A stretch of DNA of 8,638 nt, from the NCBI GenBank assembly GCA_035500775.1, contig DATJWY010000143.1, forward strand, positions 1-8,638, read 5' to 3'. The notes below the pieces were generated by a model. It searched no databases. It was not told the origin of the DNA and worked only from the letters and a program-made list of their open reading frames with translations. The DNA is from DATJWY01 sp035500775 (lineage in GTDB: Bacteria > Pseudomonadota > Alphaproteobacteria > Acetobacterales > Acetobacteraceae). Shown here one piece after another: positions 1-6,485 of this stretch; position 1 is the first letter of the stretch, and every line of letters starts with the position of its first letter. The translations under genes and the position numbers were made by a program.

Positions 1-825
1 GCGGGCGAGCGGCCGCAGGCCGAGCCGCTCCACCGCGTCCCCGCTCGCCAGCACCACCGCGGCGGCGGCATCATTGAGCCCGGACGCGTTGCCGGCCGTC
101 ACCGTGCCGCCTTCCTTGCGGAACACGGTGGGCAGCCCGCCCAGATCCTCGGCCGTGACGTCGGGGCGCACATGCTCGTCGGTGGTGAACTGCACGGTCT
201 TCCGCCGCACCTTCACCTCCACCGGCACGATCTGCTCGCGGAACCGCCCCTCCTGGATCGCGGCGGAGGCGCGGCGATGGCTTTCGAGCGCCAGCGCATC
301 CTGATCGGCGCGGCTGATCTCGTGCCGCTCGGCGACATTCTCCGCCGTGACACCCATCAGGATGGCATGGAACGGATCGGTCAGCGCGCCATTGAGCGAA
401 TCGACCAGCGTGCTGTCGCCGAGCTTCTGGCCCCAGCGCATGGCGGGAACCAGGAACGGCGCCCGGCTCATCACCTCGGCACCGCCAGCCAGGGCGACAT
501 CGTATTCGCCGAGCAGGATGCCCTGCGCCGCCGAGATGATCGCCTGCAGGCCGGAGCCGCACAGCCGGTTCACCGTCATCGCCGGCGTCTCCACCGGCAC
601 GCCGGCCTCGACCGCGATCACCCGGCCGAGATAGGCGTCGCGCGGCCCGGTCGAGATCACCTGACCGAACACGGAATGGCCGATCACCGCCGGGTCGACG
701 CCGGCGCGGGCGATCGCCTCGCGCGCCACCAGCGCGCCCAGTTCGGCGGGGGTTTTGTCCTTGAGACTGCCGCCGAACGTGCCAATGGCCGTGCGGGCAG
801 CGGAGACGAGGAAGACGTCAGGCAT
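1..825 (-). CDS. bktB: BktB-type acetyl-CoA acetyltransferase / beta-ketothiolase (3' part missing)
   Basis: This thiolase condenses two acyl-CoA units (acetyl-CoA + acetyl-CoA or propionyl-CoA) to a 3-ketoacyl-CoA, or runs in reverse. It is the entry step to polyhydroxyalkanoates or short-chain ketoacid metabolism, and it is cytosolic. Only 275 residues are in the window; the gene runs off the left edge. It begins RTAIGTFGGSLKD (11-23). The nucleophile Cys89 sits in VNRLCGSGLQAI. MGVTAENVAERHEISRADQD (157-176) and TAGNASGLNDAAAAVV (243-258) are also thiolase hallmarks. From memory the sequence follows Cupriavidus necator BktB more closely than PhaA (FGGSLKD, PRDxYLGRV, TVNRLCGSGLQAI). BktB-like enzymes are about 394 residues, so about 119 are missing, including the catalytic His and second Cys. 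The ATG is preceded by AGGAGA about 10 nt upstream. Substrate range is inferred from family only. Confidence 0.93.
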   Translation of the reverse strand, partial: MPDVFLVSAARTAIGTFGGSLKDKTPAELGALVAREAIARAGVDPAVIGHSVFGQVISTGPRDAYLGRVIAVEAGVPVETPAMTVNRLCGSGLQAIISAAQGILLGEYDVALAGGAEVMSRAPFLVPAMRWGQKLGDSTLVDSLNGALTDPFHAILMGVTAENVAERHEISRADQDALALESHRRASAAIQEGRFREQIVPVEVKVRRKTVQFTTDEHVRPDVTAEDLGGLPTVFRKEGGTVTAGNASGLNDAAAAVVLASGDAVERLGLRPLAR

Positions 826-888
826 GGACAGATCTCTCCTGGTCGAAACGGTTGGGAACCCGGCCGGCGGCACCGCGCGCCCCTGGAG

Positions 889-910
889 TCAGGCGGGGCT
901 TGCCGCCTGA
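889..910 (-). promoter_or_regulatory. Hairpin in the leader of the thiolase gene
   Basis: A perfect inverted repeat with 8-bp arms (TCAGGCGG / CCGCCTGA) and a 6-nt loop starts about 64 nt upstream of the thiolase ATG. There is no T-run, so it is not a classical terminator. It could be a leader structure, an operator dyad, or the terminator region of tadA, which reads in the same direction. The rest of the 283-nt spacer (826-1108) includes a relatively AT-rich patch around 960-1012 that could hold the thiolase promoter, but I could not place convincing -35/-10 boxes. Confidence 0.35.
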
Positions 911-1108
911 GCGCGCGACCGGGCATGCGGACGGGCCGGTTCCTGGTAGGCAGGATTCCGCTTAACCCTGACTTGATGGTTGAACAAGGGGACTCCCTGG
1001 TAACAAATCAGACCTTCGAGCGGTTCGGCGTTCGGCCCGGAAAGCCGGGAGGGCTGACCGGGACGGCGTCCGCCCGCCGCCATCCGCTGATGCGCCCCGG
1101 CGGAGCGG

Positions 1109-1558
1109 TCACGGCGCGGCGCGCAACCCGGCGAAAAAATCCCGCAGCAGCGCCGCGCATTCCGCTTCCCGCACCCCGCCGATCACCTCCGGCCGATGCT
1201 GCGCCCCTGGCGCGCCATAGATGCGCGGCCCGTGCTCCACCCCGCCGCCCTTGGGGTCGTAGGCGCCGAACACCACCCGGCGGATACGGAACAGCCCGGC
1301 GGCGGCGGCGCACATCGGGCAGGGTTCGAGCGTCACCACCAGATCGCAGCCAATAAGCCGCGGCGTGCCGAGGCGGGCGGCGGCCTCCCGCATCGCCAGC
1401 AACTCGGCATGGGCGGCGGCGTCATGCGCCGCCTCGGTTTGGTTGCCGGCCCGCGCCAGCACCGCGCCGGCCGGATCGAGCAGGACGGCGCCCACCGGCA
1501 CCTCGCCGCGCGCGGCGGCGGCGCGGGCTTCCTCCAGGGCAATCTCGATCGGGCTCAT
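1109..1558 (-). CDS. tadA: tRNA-specific adenosine deaminase TadA
   Basis: TadA deaminates A34 to inosine in the anticodon of tRNA-Arg(ACG), allowing one tRNA to read several Arg codons; it is essential in most bacteria. The predicted protein has 149 residues, normal for the family. The zinc/catalytic set is complete: His50 and the proton-shuttling Glu52 in AAHAELLAMREA, then Cys80 and Cys83 in LEPCPMC. Next come RIRRVVFGAYDPKGGGVEHG (91-110), whose GGVEHG variant is typical of alphaproteobacterial TadA, and a C-terminal ECAALLRDFF helix. The frame is open further upstream to an ATG at 1636, but the TadA fold normally starts at MSPIEIALEEA, so I chose the ATG at 1556-1558. The Shine-Dalgarno there is weak (GCGGGG). 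The gene is divergent from the transporter, and rluB and rsmD lie 2 kb further along. A generic nucleoside deaminase is less likely. Confidence 0.93.
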   Translation of the reverse strand: MSPIEIALEEARAAAARGEVPVGAVLLDPAGAVLARAGNQTEAAHDAAAHAELLAMREAAARLGTPRLIGCDLVVTLEPCPMCAAAAGLFRIRRVVFGAYDPKGGGVEHGPRIYGAPGAQHRPEVIGGVREAECAALLRDFFAGLRAAP

Positions 1559-1686
1559 CCCCGCTTCATGCCCGCCGCCGCGCCACGGGGGAAGAGGCCG
1601 GGAACCATGCCGCATCGCACCCTGCCGGGATGACACCGCGCCGGAAAGGCGCTACCCGGGCGCCATGAATACGGAAAGCCAATGAC

Positions 1687-1702
1687 CGGCCGCGCGCGGC
1701 CG
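1687..1702. other. 16-bp perfect palindrome in the tadA/EamA divergent spacer
   Basis: CGGCCGCGCGCGGCCG is a perfect self-complementary sequence 11 nt before the transporter ATG. It lies within the 155-nt spacer between tadA (minus) and the transporter (plus), which must carry both promoters. It could be a regulator site or a chance product of extreme GC content. I saw no clear -35/-10 boxes in this spacer. Confidence 0.3.
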
Positions 1703-1713
1703 CGTGACCCGTC

Positions 1714-2598
1714 ATGCCGGTAGCCTTCGGTCTGGCGGCGGCGCTGCTCTGGGGCATCAGCGACGTGCTGGCGCGCTTCTCCGCGCGCGGCCTCGGCCCG
1801 TTGCGGTCGCTGTATTTCGGCCAGCTCCCCGGCCTCGCCTTGCTGACCGTGTGGCTGCTGGCCGTGCCCTCCGCCCATGCCGAGATCTGGCGGGCACCGC
1901 CCGGCGCCTGGGGCGCCGCCCTGCTCGCCTCCCCGCTCAACCTGTTCGCCTCCTACGCCCTGACCCGCGCCGTCACCGTCGGCACGCTGGCGCTGGTGAT
2001 GCCGCTCATCTCCAGCTACGGCGCGGTTTCGGCGCTGCTCGCCGTCGCCAGCGGCGAGGCGCTCGGGCGCGGCGCCGCATTGGGCTTGCTGGCGACGCTC
2101 TGCGGCGCCGCTCTCGCGGCCGCGCACCGGCCCGCGCGGACGGCGGACGAGCCGCGCCGGGCCGGCCTGAGGCTCCCGGCCGGCGTGCCCTGGGCGCTCG
2201 CCGCCGCGATGACCTTCGGGCTGACGGTCTGGATGCAAGGGACGCTGGTGGTGCCGCGCCTCGGCAGCGTGATCCCGGTCTGGATCTACGCGGCGACGGC
2301 GATCCCGCTGCTCTCCTGCGGCAGCCGCCTGCTCGGCCAGAGCCTGGCGCCGCCGCCGCGCCGGAAGCTGCTGCTCGCGCTCGGCACCGGGCTGCTGACG
2401 GCCTGCGCCTATGCCGCCGTGTCGCTCGGCCTCTCCACCGGGCAGGTGGCGATCGTCTCGGTGCTCAGCTCGCTGTCCAGCGCGGTCTCGGCCCTGCTCG
2501 GCTTCACCGTGCTCGGGGAGCGGCTCGCGCGCTGGCAATGGGGCGGCATCGGCCTGATCATGGCCGGGGTGGCGACGATCAACGCCACGCTGCACTGA
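1714..2598 (+). CDS. EamA-family (DMT superfamily) inner-membrane transporter
   Basis: This is a predicted ten-helix permease of the drug/metabolite transporter superfamily; members export amino acids, metabolites or drugs, and the substrate here cannot be told. The 294 residues fall into two homologous EamA halves, about 1-137 and 157-292. The classic end-of-repeat pattern occurs twice: PLISSYGAVSALLAVASGE (97-115) and VSVLSSLSSAVSALLGF..GE (248-269), each a hydrophobic helix ending in a conserved Glu (115 and 269). The N-terminal MPVAFGLAAALLWGISDVLAR matches the usual first helix. An in-frame TGA lies two codons before the ATG, fixing the start at 1714. There is no evident Shine-Dalgarno, so the transcript may be leaderless or poorly translated. 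The next gene follows after 144 nt. Length and topology are normal for the family. Confidence 0.9.
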   Translation: MPVAFGLAAALLWGISDVLARFSARGLGPLRSLYFGQLPGLALLTVWLLAVPSAHAEIWRAPPGAWGAALLASPLNLFASYALTRAVTVGTLALVMPLISSYGAVSALLAVASGEALGRGAALGLLATLCGAALAAAHRPARTADEPRRAGLRLPAGVPWALAAAMTFGLTVWMQGTLVVPRLGSVIPVWIYAATAIPLLSCGSRLLGQSLAPPPRRKLLLALGTGLLTACAYAAVSLGLSTGQVAIVSVLSSLSSAVSALLGFTVLGERLARWQWGGIGLIMAGVATINATLH

Positions 2599-2742
2599 TA
2601 ATACCGGGCGACCTGTTTCAGCCTTCGTTTGGCACGCCGCCGCCGACCACCCCCAGGGCCGACCCGGCGCGCGAGACCGGCGCCCCGCCCCAGGAGTCGC
2701 TGCGCGATTCCCTTCGGGCGCATATTGCTCTAGCACACGGGC

Positions 2743-3465
2743 ATGACCATCAGCCCGCGCCCCGTCATCGGGGTCACCCTCGATTCAGAATCGCCCGGCG
2801 GCTACTCGAAATACCCGTGGTACGCCCTCCGCGCCAACTACGCCGACGCCATCGCCGGCGCGGGCGGCCTGCCCATCGCCCTGCCGCACCACCCGGCGCT
2901 GGCCGAGGCGATGCTCGACCGCATCGACGCGCTGGTCGTCACCGGCGGCGCCTTCGACGTCGATCCCGCCCTGTACGGCGAGGACGGCCGGCACGCGACC
3001 GTCACCCTGAAGGAAGACCGCACCGCGACGGAGCTGGCGCTGGTGCGCGGCGCCCTCGCCCGCGACCTGCCCGTGCTCGGCATTTGCGGCGGCCAGCAAC
3101 TCCTCGCCGTCGCCCTCGGCGGCACGCTGATCCAGCACATCCCGGACACAATACCCGGCGCCCTGGAACACGAGCAGCCCAACCCGCGCCATGAGCCCGG
3201 CCACGCAATCCGCCTGATCCCCGACACCCTGCTGCACCGGATCGTCGGCGCCGACACGATGCAGGTGAACTCGGCGCACCACCAGGCGGTGCGCGCGCCG
3301 GGGCCGGACGCGGTCGTCAACGCCGTCGCGCCGGACGGCGTCGTCGAGGGGGTGGAGGATGCGCGCTACCGCTTCTGCCTCGGCGTGCAATGGCATCCGG
3401 AATTCCTGATCGATCCCGGCGATGCCCGCATCTTCGCCGCCCTGATCGCCGCCTGCCGCTCATGA
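2743..3465 (+). CDS. Class I glutamine amidotransferase-like gamma-glutamyl hydrolase (peptidase C26)
   Basis: This 240-residue cytosolic protein belongs to the PuuD/peptidase C26 group, which hydrolyses gamma-glutamyl bonds, for example gamma-glutamyl-GABA in putrescine breakdown. The triad is intact: Cys115 in the nucleophile elbow GICGGQQLLAVALGG (113-127), then His218 and Glu220 in GVQWHPEF. Other family marks are PVIGVTLD at the N-terminus, VVTGGAFDVDPALYGE (65-80) with the oxyanion Gly-Gly, and VNSAHHQAVR (175-184). The start at 2743 fits the family's N-terminus, but the ribosome site is poor. An AT-richer stretch with a TGCT-CT-AGCA dyad lies just upstream and could hold a promoter. 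The stop overlaps the rluB start by 4 nt (ATGA), implying translational coupling. No other polyamine genes are visible, so the substrate is uncertain. Confidence 0.9.
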   Translation: MTISPRPVIGVTLDSESPGGYSKYPWYALRANYADAIAGAGGLPIALPHHPALAEAMLDRIDALVVTGGAFDVDPALYGEDGRHATVTLKEDRTATELALVRGALARDLPVLGICGGQQLLAVALGGTLIQHIPDTIPGALEHEQPNPRHEPGHAIRLIPDTLLHRIVGADTMQVNSAHHQAVRAPGPDAVVNAVAPDGVVEGVEDARYRFCLGVQWHPEFLIDPGDARIFAALIAACRS

Positions 3466-4274
3466 CCGACACCAAGGACGCCGCCTCACAGGACGCGGCG
3501 GCGGAAACCGGCCGGGACGAGGTCCAGGGCCGGGAGGGCGGCCGGGAGGGAGAGCGCATCGCCAAGTGGCTGGCCCGCGCCGGAATCGCCAGCCGGCGGG
3601 ACGCGGAGCGGCTGATCGCCGAGGGGCGGGTAAAGCTCAACAACCAGGTCGTGAGCCACCCGGCCACCTTCGTCGGCGCCAACGACATCGTGCAGGTGAA
3701 CGGCACGGTGGTCGATGCGCCGGACCGCGCGCGGCTCTGGCGCTACCACAAGCCGGAAGGGCTGGTGACGACGCATCGCGACCCGCAAGGCCGCCCCACC
3801 GTGTTCGAGAAGCTGCCGCCCGGCATGCCGCGCGTGGTCAGTGTCGGCCGGCTCGACCTCAACAGCGAGGGGCTGCTGCTGCTGACCAATGATGGCGGCC
3901 TCGCGCGGCAATTGGAGCTGCCGGGCAATGGCTGGACCCGCCGCTACCGGGTGCGGGTGCACGGCACGGTGGACGAGGCCGTGCTCGCCGGCCTCGCGCG
4001 CGGCATCACCGTGGAGGGCGTGCGCTACGGGCCGATCGAGGCGGGTCTGGATAGCCGCAAGGGCGCCAATAGCTGGCTGACCGTGTCGCTGAAGGAAGGG
4101 CGCAACCGCGAGATCCGCCGGGTGATGGCGCATCTCGGCCTCGCGGTGACGCGGCTGATCCGGGTGGCATACGGGCCGTTCCAGCTCGGCCTGCTCGGGC
4201 GCGGCGAGGTGGAGGAAGTGCCGACGAAGGTGCTGCGGGAACAATTGCCGCAGGCACGGCCTCCTTCCGCCTGA
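3462..4274 (+). CDS. rluB: 23S rRNA pseudouridine synthase, RluB/RsuA family
   Basis: This enzyme isomerises a specific uridine in large-subunit rRNA (U2605 in E. coli RluB). The predicted product is 270 residues. An acidic, low-complexity N-terminal tail (1-31) is followed by an S4 RNA-binding domain, ERIAKWLARAGIASRRDAER.. to about residue 80. The catalytic domain has Asp132 in VGRLDLNSEGLLLLTNDG and the family signature KEGRNREIRRVMAHLGL (211-227). That signature and the S4 domain fit RluB best; RluE lacks S4, and RsuA acts on 16S. The reading frame is open back to an ATG at 3390 inside the previous gene, but the ATG at 3462 makes the usual 4-nt ATGA overlap with the amidotransferase stop and needs no odd arginine-rich extension, so I chose it. 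rsmD begins on its stop codon. Confidence 0.93.
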   Translation: MTDTKDAASQDAAAETGRDEVQGREGGREGERIAKWLARAGIASRRDAERLIAEGRVKLNNQVVSHPATFVGANDIVQVNGTVVDAPDRARLWRYHKPEGLVTTHRDPQGRPTVFEKLPPGMPRVVSVGRLDLNSEGLLLLTNDGGLARQLELPGNGWTRRYRVRVHGTVDEAVLAGLARGITVEGVRYGPIEAGLDSRKGANSWLTVSLKEGRNREIRRVMAHLGLAVTRLIRVAYGPFQLGLLGRGEVEEVPTKVLREQLPQARPPSA

Positions 4275-4831
4275 TGCGGATCGTCGCCGGCGCCTGGCGC
4301 GGCCGCGCCCTGCAGGCCCCCGCGGGCCAGACCACCCGCCCCACCGCCGACCGGGTGCGGCAGTCGCTGTTCGACATGCTGCTTCATGCGCCCTGGGGCG
4401 GGCGCGAGGCGGTGCAGGACGCGGCGGTGCTGGACGCCTTCGCCGGCACCGGGGCGCTGGGGCTGGAGGCGCTGTCACGCGGCGCCGCCACCGCCTGCTT
4501 CATCGAGCAGGACCGCGCCGCCCTCACCGCGCTGCGCGCCAACATCGCCGCCTGCGGCGCGGAGGCGCAATGCCGGGTGCTGCCGGCGGACGCGACCGCT
4601 CCGCCGCGCGGCACGCCCTGCTCGCTGGTGTTTTTGGACCCGCCTTACGGCAAGGATCTCGTCCCCCGCGCCGTGCGGGCCCTCGCCGCCGCCGGCTGGA
4701 TCGCGCCGGGCGCGCTGGTGGTGGGCGAGCTGGGGCGGGATGAGGCAGCGCCGCCGCTGCTCGGTTCGGCGCTGGCTGAGCGGGCGCACGGCGCGGCGCG
4801 TGTCGTCGTGTGGCGCTGGGGCGGGGAGTGA
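4274..4831 (+). CDS. rsmD: 16S rRNA (guanine966-N2)-methyltransferase RsmD
   Basis: RsmD uses S-adenosylmethionine to methylate N2 of G966 in 16S rRNA on the assembling 30S subunit. The 185-residue product shows the full family order: MRIVAGAWRGR at the start, RPTADRVRQSLFDML (22-36), SAM-binding motif I LDAFAGTGALGLEALSRGA (53-71), acidic motif II FIEQD (76-80), and catalytic motif IV LDPPYGKD (121-128). Length is normal. The ATG shares its A with the rluB stop (TGATG), so the two are translationally coupled. rluB-rsmD adjacency, with tadA close by, is in my recollection a common alphaproteobacterial arrangement. The double-hairpin repeat beginning 32 nt after the stop may act as its transcription terminator. 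Confidence 0.95.
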   Translation: MRIVAGAWRGRALQAPAGQTTRPTADRVRQSLFDMLLHAPWGGREAVQDAAVLDAFAGTGALGLEALSRGAATACFIEQDRAALTALRANIAACGAEAQCRVLPADATAPPRGTPCSLVFLDPPYGKDLVPRAVRALAAAGWIAPGALVVGELGRDEAAPPLLGSALAERAHGAARVVVWRWGGE

Positions 4832-4862
4832 TGCGTTCTTGCGGTGGGGAATGAAATAAAGG

Positions 4863-4906
4863 CCAGGGGCTCTGCCCCTGGACCCCGCCAAAGGCTGAGC
4901 CTTTGG
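4863..4906 (+). repeat. Double-hairpin intergenic repeat, copy 1a
   Basis: Two perfect hairpins lie side by side. The first is CCAGGGGC-tct-GCCCCTGG (4863-4881) and the second is CCAAAGGC-tga-GCCTTTGG (4888-4906), joined by ACCCCG and preceded by AAAGG. The same two-hairpin design recurs at 5024-5069 (inverted, degenerate), 8456-8498 (forward) and 8535-8576 (inverted). It lies 32 nt after rsmD and may end its transcript. I recall this kind of repeat as common in Acetobacteraceae intergenic DNA; copy number in this genome cannot be seen here. Confidence 0.8.
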
Positions 4907-5023
4907 AATCCGTTACGTTAAATGAAGCCGTATTCGTAAAGCATTTATATTAGTAATGATTTCTAATTGGATTGTAATTATATTGCGTTTTGTTTATTTG
5001 GTGAATAGGATTTTTAGTATTTT
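4907..5023. other. AT-rich core between inverted double-hairpin repeats
   Basis: By hand count about 25% of the bases from 4912 to 5022 are G or C, in a window whose genes are far more GC-rich. No open frame or RNA gene is apparent. The stretch is bounded exactly by the inverted repeat copies 1a and 1b, which makes it look like the core of one composite element and not a random low-GC patch. It could serve as a promoter-rich or nucleoid-protein-binding zone upstream of lysR, or be the remains of a small mobile element. The remaining non-coding DNA to lysR (5070-5310) has ordinary composition and shows no gene. Confidence 0.6.
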
Positions 5024-5069
5024 GGATCTGAGGCATCAAGGCACCAGCCGGCCCGGGGCGGAGCCCTGG
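5024..5069 (-). repeat. Double-hairpin intergenic repeat, copy 1b (inverted, degenerate)
   Basis: Read on the minus strand, 5045-5024 aligns with the second hairpin of the repeat at 8456-8498, including the TTGA loop and the following CAGA-CC: 18 of 22 bases match positions 8481-8502. The stretch 5069-5052 matches the first hairpin (CCAGGGCTCCGCCCCGGG against CCAGGGGCTCTGCCCCTGG). The hairpin order is reversed, so this is an inverted copy facing copy 1a across the AT-rich core. Its second hairpin no longer pairs perfectly. Confidence 0.65.
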
Positions 5070-5310
5070 TCTTCCCTTGCCCATTTTCCAGGCCTACCCG
5101 GCTGAGCATCGCGGCGCGACAGGAGCTGGCGGCTCCGATTCGCGCCGCACCCGTACACATCTTGTTGCAACGATGTCCCATGCAGGCGGCGATTGCCGCG
5201 CCGCACACCGCACGCCTGCCCAATCACTTTGCAACCCCGATTGTCCCAGGTCACATAGGGATCTGCCGGGGGCACCAACGCCGGGCGCCCCGGAAAGAGG
5301 ACGGCACGCC

Positions 5311-6228
5311 TTGGACCTGACGCAGATCCACCATTTCCTGGTGCTCGCCGAGACGCTGAACTTCACTCGCGCCGCCGAGCTCTGCAACATCTCCCAGCCG
5401 GGCCTGACCAAATCCATCCACCGGCTCGAAGCCGAGCTGGGCGGAGAATTGCTCTACCGCGAGCGCGAGCTGACCCAGCTGACCGAACTCGGCCGGGCGA
5501 TGCTGCCGCTGCTCCAGCAATCCTACGAGGCGGCGGAACACGCCAAGCAGCGGGCGCACGACCTGCGCACGCAGGACGACGCGCCGGTGCGCCTCGGCAT
5601 CGGCGCCTCCATCTCCGTCGCCGCCATCGCCCCGCTGGTCACGGCGGTCGGCGAGCAATTCCCGCAAGCGCCCTTCCTGCTCAGCGGCGGCACGGTGCCG
5701 GAGCTGAGCGACCAGGCGCTGCATGGCGAGCTGGACGTGCTGCTGGTGCCGGAAGAGGAAGGGCTGCACGACCGGCTCAATCGCTGGGAACTCTACCGGC
5801 AACGCCTCGCCGTGCTGCTCCGGGCGGACGATCCACTGGCGGCGGCGGCGACAGTGCCGGCGGCGGCGCTCGCCGGGCGGAACCTGATCACCCTGCGCGG
5901 CCGCGGCGGCCCGCTCGCCCGCGCCGCCGACTGGCTACGGGAAACCGCGCGGATCGAGCTGGTGAGCATGCACCAGGCGGACCGGGACGCGCATATCCAG
6001 GCGCTGGTGCTCGGCGGCATCGGCCTCGCCTTGCTCACCGACCGGCATTTGCCGCTGGCCGGCCTCGCGCTGCGCCCAATCGTGGAACCGGAACTCTCGT
6101 TTCCGGTCTTCCTGGCCATCGTCTCCGGCCGGCGCTTCACCCGGCCGGCGGATGCGTTCGTGAAACTGGCGCGGACGCGGGACTGGGGGCCGGAGACCGG
6201 CCACGCCGCCGTGTCATCGATACCATAA
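5311..6228 (+). CDS. LysR-family transcriptional regulator
   Basis: This DNA-binding regulator activates or represses genes in response to a small effector. The 305 residues are standard for the family. The winged helix-turn-helix is at 2-62, with FLVLAETLNFTRAAE, ISQPGLTKSIHRLEAELG and a wing ending LTELGRAML. A linker helix (63-90) and a two-lobed effector domain (92-295) follow; the latter starts VRLGIGASISVAAIAPLV and includes GELDVLLVPEE. The start is inferred as TTG at 5311, because the LysR fold begins at DLTQIHHFL and AAAGAGG lies 10 nt upstream. The same frame is open back to an ATG at 5077, but that 78-residue extension looks like translated leader. A GC hairpin (about 5266-5293) lies just before the ribosome site. 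Two micropeptide genes follow 108 nt later with a shared dyad box, making them candidate targets. Confidence 0.93.
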   Translation: MDLTQIHHFLVLAETLNFTRAAELCNISQPGLTKSIHRLEAELGGELLYRERELTQLTELGRAMLPLLQQSYEAAEHAKQRAHDLRTQDDAPVRLGIGASISVAAIAPLVTAVGEQFPQAPFLLSGGTVPELSDQALHGELDVLLVPEEEGLHDRLNRWELYRQRLAVLLRADDPLAAAATVPAAALAGRNLITLRGRGGPLARAADWLRETARIELVSMHQADRDAHIQALVLGGIGLALLTDRHLPLAGLALRPIVEPELSFPVFLAIVSGRRFTRPADAFVKLARTRDWGPETGHAAVSSIP

Positions 6229-6243
6229 CCCGAAATCATTTCC
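6213..6243 (+). promoter_or_regulatory. Upstream box of micropeptide gene 1, overlapping the lysR stop codon
   Basis: This 31-nt block matches 6589-6619 at 26 of 31 positions, at a constant offset of 376 nt. The core is ATAAC-N2-GAAATCATTTCC, containing the perfect dyad GAAAT-C-ATTTC (6232-6242). It sits 94 nt before the ATG of micropeptide 1 and includes the lysR stop codon (6226-6228). Its placement fits an operator or activator site. Whether the LysR protein binds it is inference; the dyad is shorter than a classical T-N11-A LysR box. Confidence 0.5.
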
Positions 6244-6336
6244 GGCAGAAACCGCACAGCATTATTTCCTTCTTCAGACAGGCCAGCACGACTTGGTCAA
6301 TCAAGCCGAGACGCTGCCGAAGAGGAGATCAAGTCA

Positions 6337-6474
6337 ATGACCCGCAGCCTTCGTAATACCGCCCTCGCCCTCGCCGCCCTGCTGGCCCTGGCGGCGCAAA
6401 CCCCGAGTTACGCGCGCGGCGACTTTGCTCCGGGCAGCAGCGCGCACGCCACCGCCCAGAACAGCGGCAACTAA
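6337..6474 (+). CDS. Secreted micropeptide 1 (FAPG family), 45 residues
   Basis: I do not recognise this protein. It is a 45-codon gene with a good ribosome site (GAGGAGA, spacing about 9 nt). The product has a basic N-terminus (MTRSLRN), a hydrophobic run TALALAALLALAA (8-20) and a signal-peptidase-I-like site after SYA (24-26). The predicted mature peptide is RGDFAPGSSAHATAQNSGN, 19 residues. The gene 384 nt downstream encodes a paralogue with the same layout and an FAPG-HA-SG core, and the flanking DNA is also duplicated. This pairing is the main evidence that it is real. A 13-bp tandem duplication at its 3' end has changed the last residue and created the present stop. It follows lysR by 108 nt on the same strand. 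Possible roles are an exported signal, an envelope peptide or a toxin-like peptide; none is shown by the sequence. Confidence 0.7.
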   Translation: MTRSLRNTALALAALLALAAQTPSYARGDFAPGSSAHATAQNSGN

Positions 6475-6485
6475 CAGCGGCAAGT
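6460..6485 (+). repeat. 13-bp tandem duplication at the end of micropeptide gene 1
   Basis: AACAGCGGCAACT (6460-6472) is followed at once by AACAGCGGCAAGT (6473-6485); 12 of 13 bases match and each copy is followed by AA, giving TAA twice. Reading the second copy in the frame of the first would end NSGK-stop, like the YSGK-stop of micropeptide 2. The duplication therefore probably replaced an ancestral C-terminal Lys with Asn. Confidence 0.75.

Noticed and set aside
960..987. Possible minus-strand promoter for the thiolase (TTGTTC, 16 nt, TTAAGC)
   Set aside because: The -10 element matches the consensus at only two positions, so it is not a supportable call.
172..1356. 394-codon plus-strand frame across the thiolase and tadA
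   Set aside because: It is antisense to two genes with intact catalytic motifs and has no recognisable domain.
1555..2736. 393-codon open frame antisense to the transporter
   Set aside because: It is low-complexity Gln/Arg/Gly-rich with no family match, and it lies opposite a gene with clear EamA repeats.
1704..3194. 496-codon open frame on the plus strand spanning the transporter and the amidotransferase
   Set aside because: It is Arg/Pro/Ala-rich with no domain and overlaps two well supported genes in another frame; this is a normal artefact of very high GC content.
4863..5069. CRISPR-like or insertion-sequence interpretation of the repeat pair
   Set aside because: There are no regularly spaced direct repeats, no transposase frame in the core, and no clear target-site duplication at the ends.
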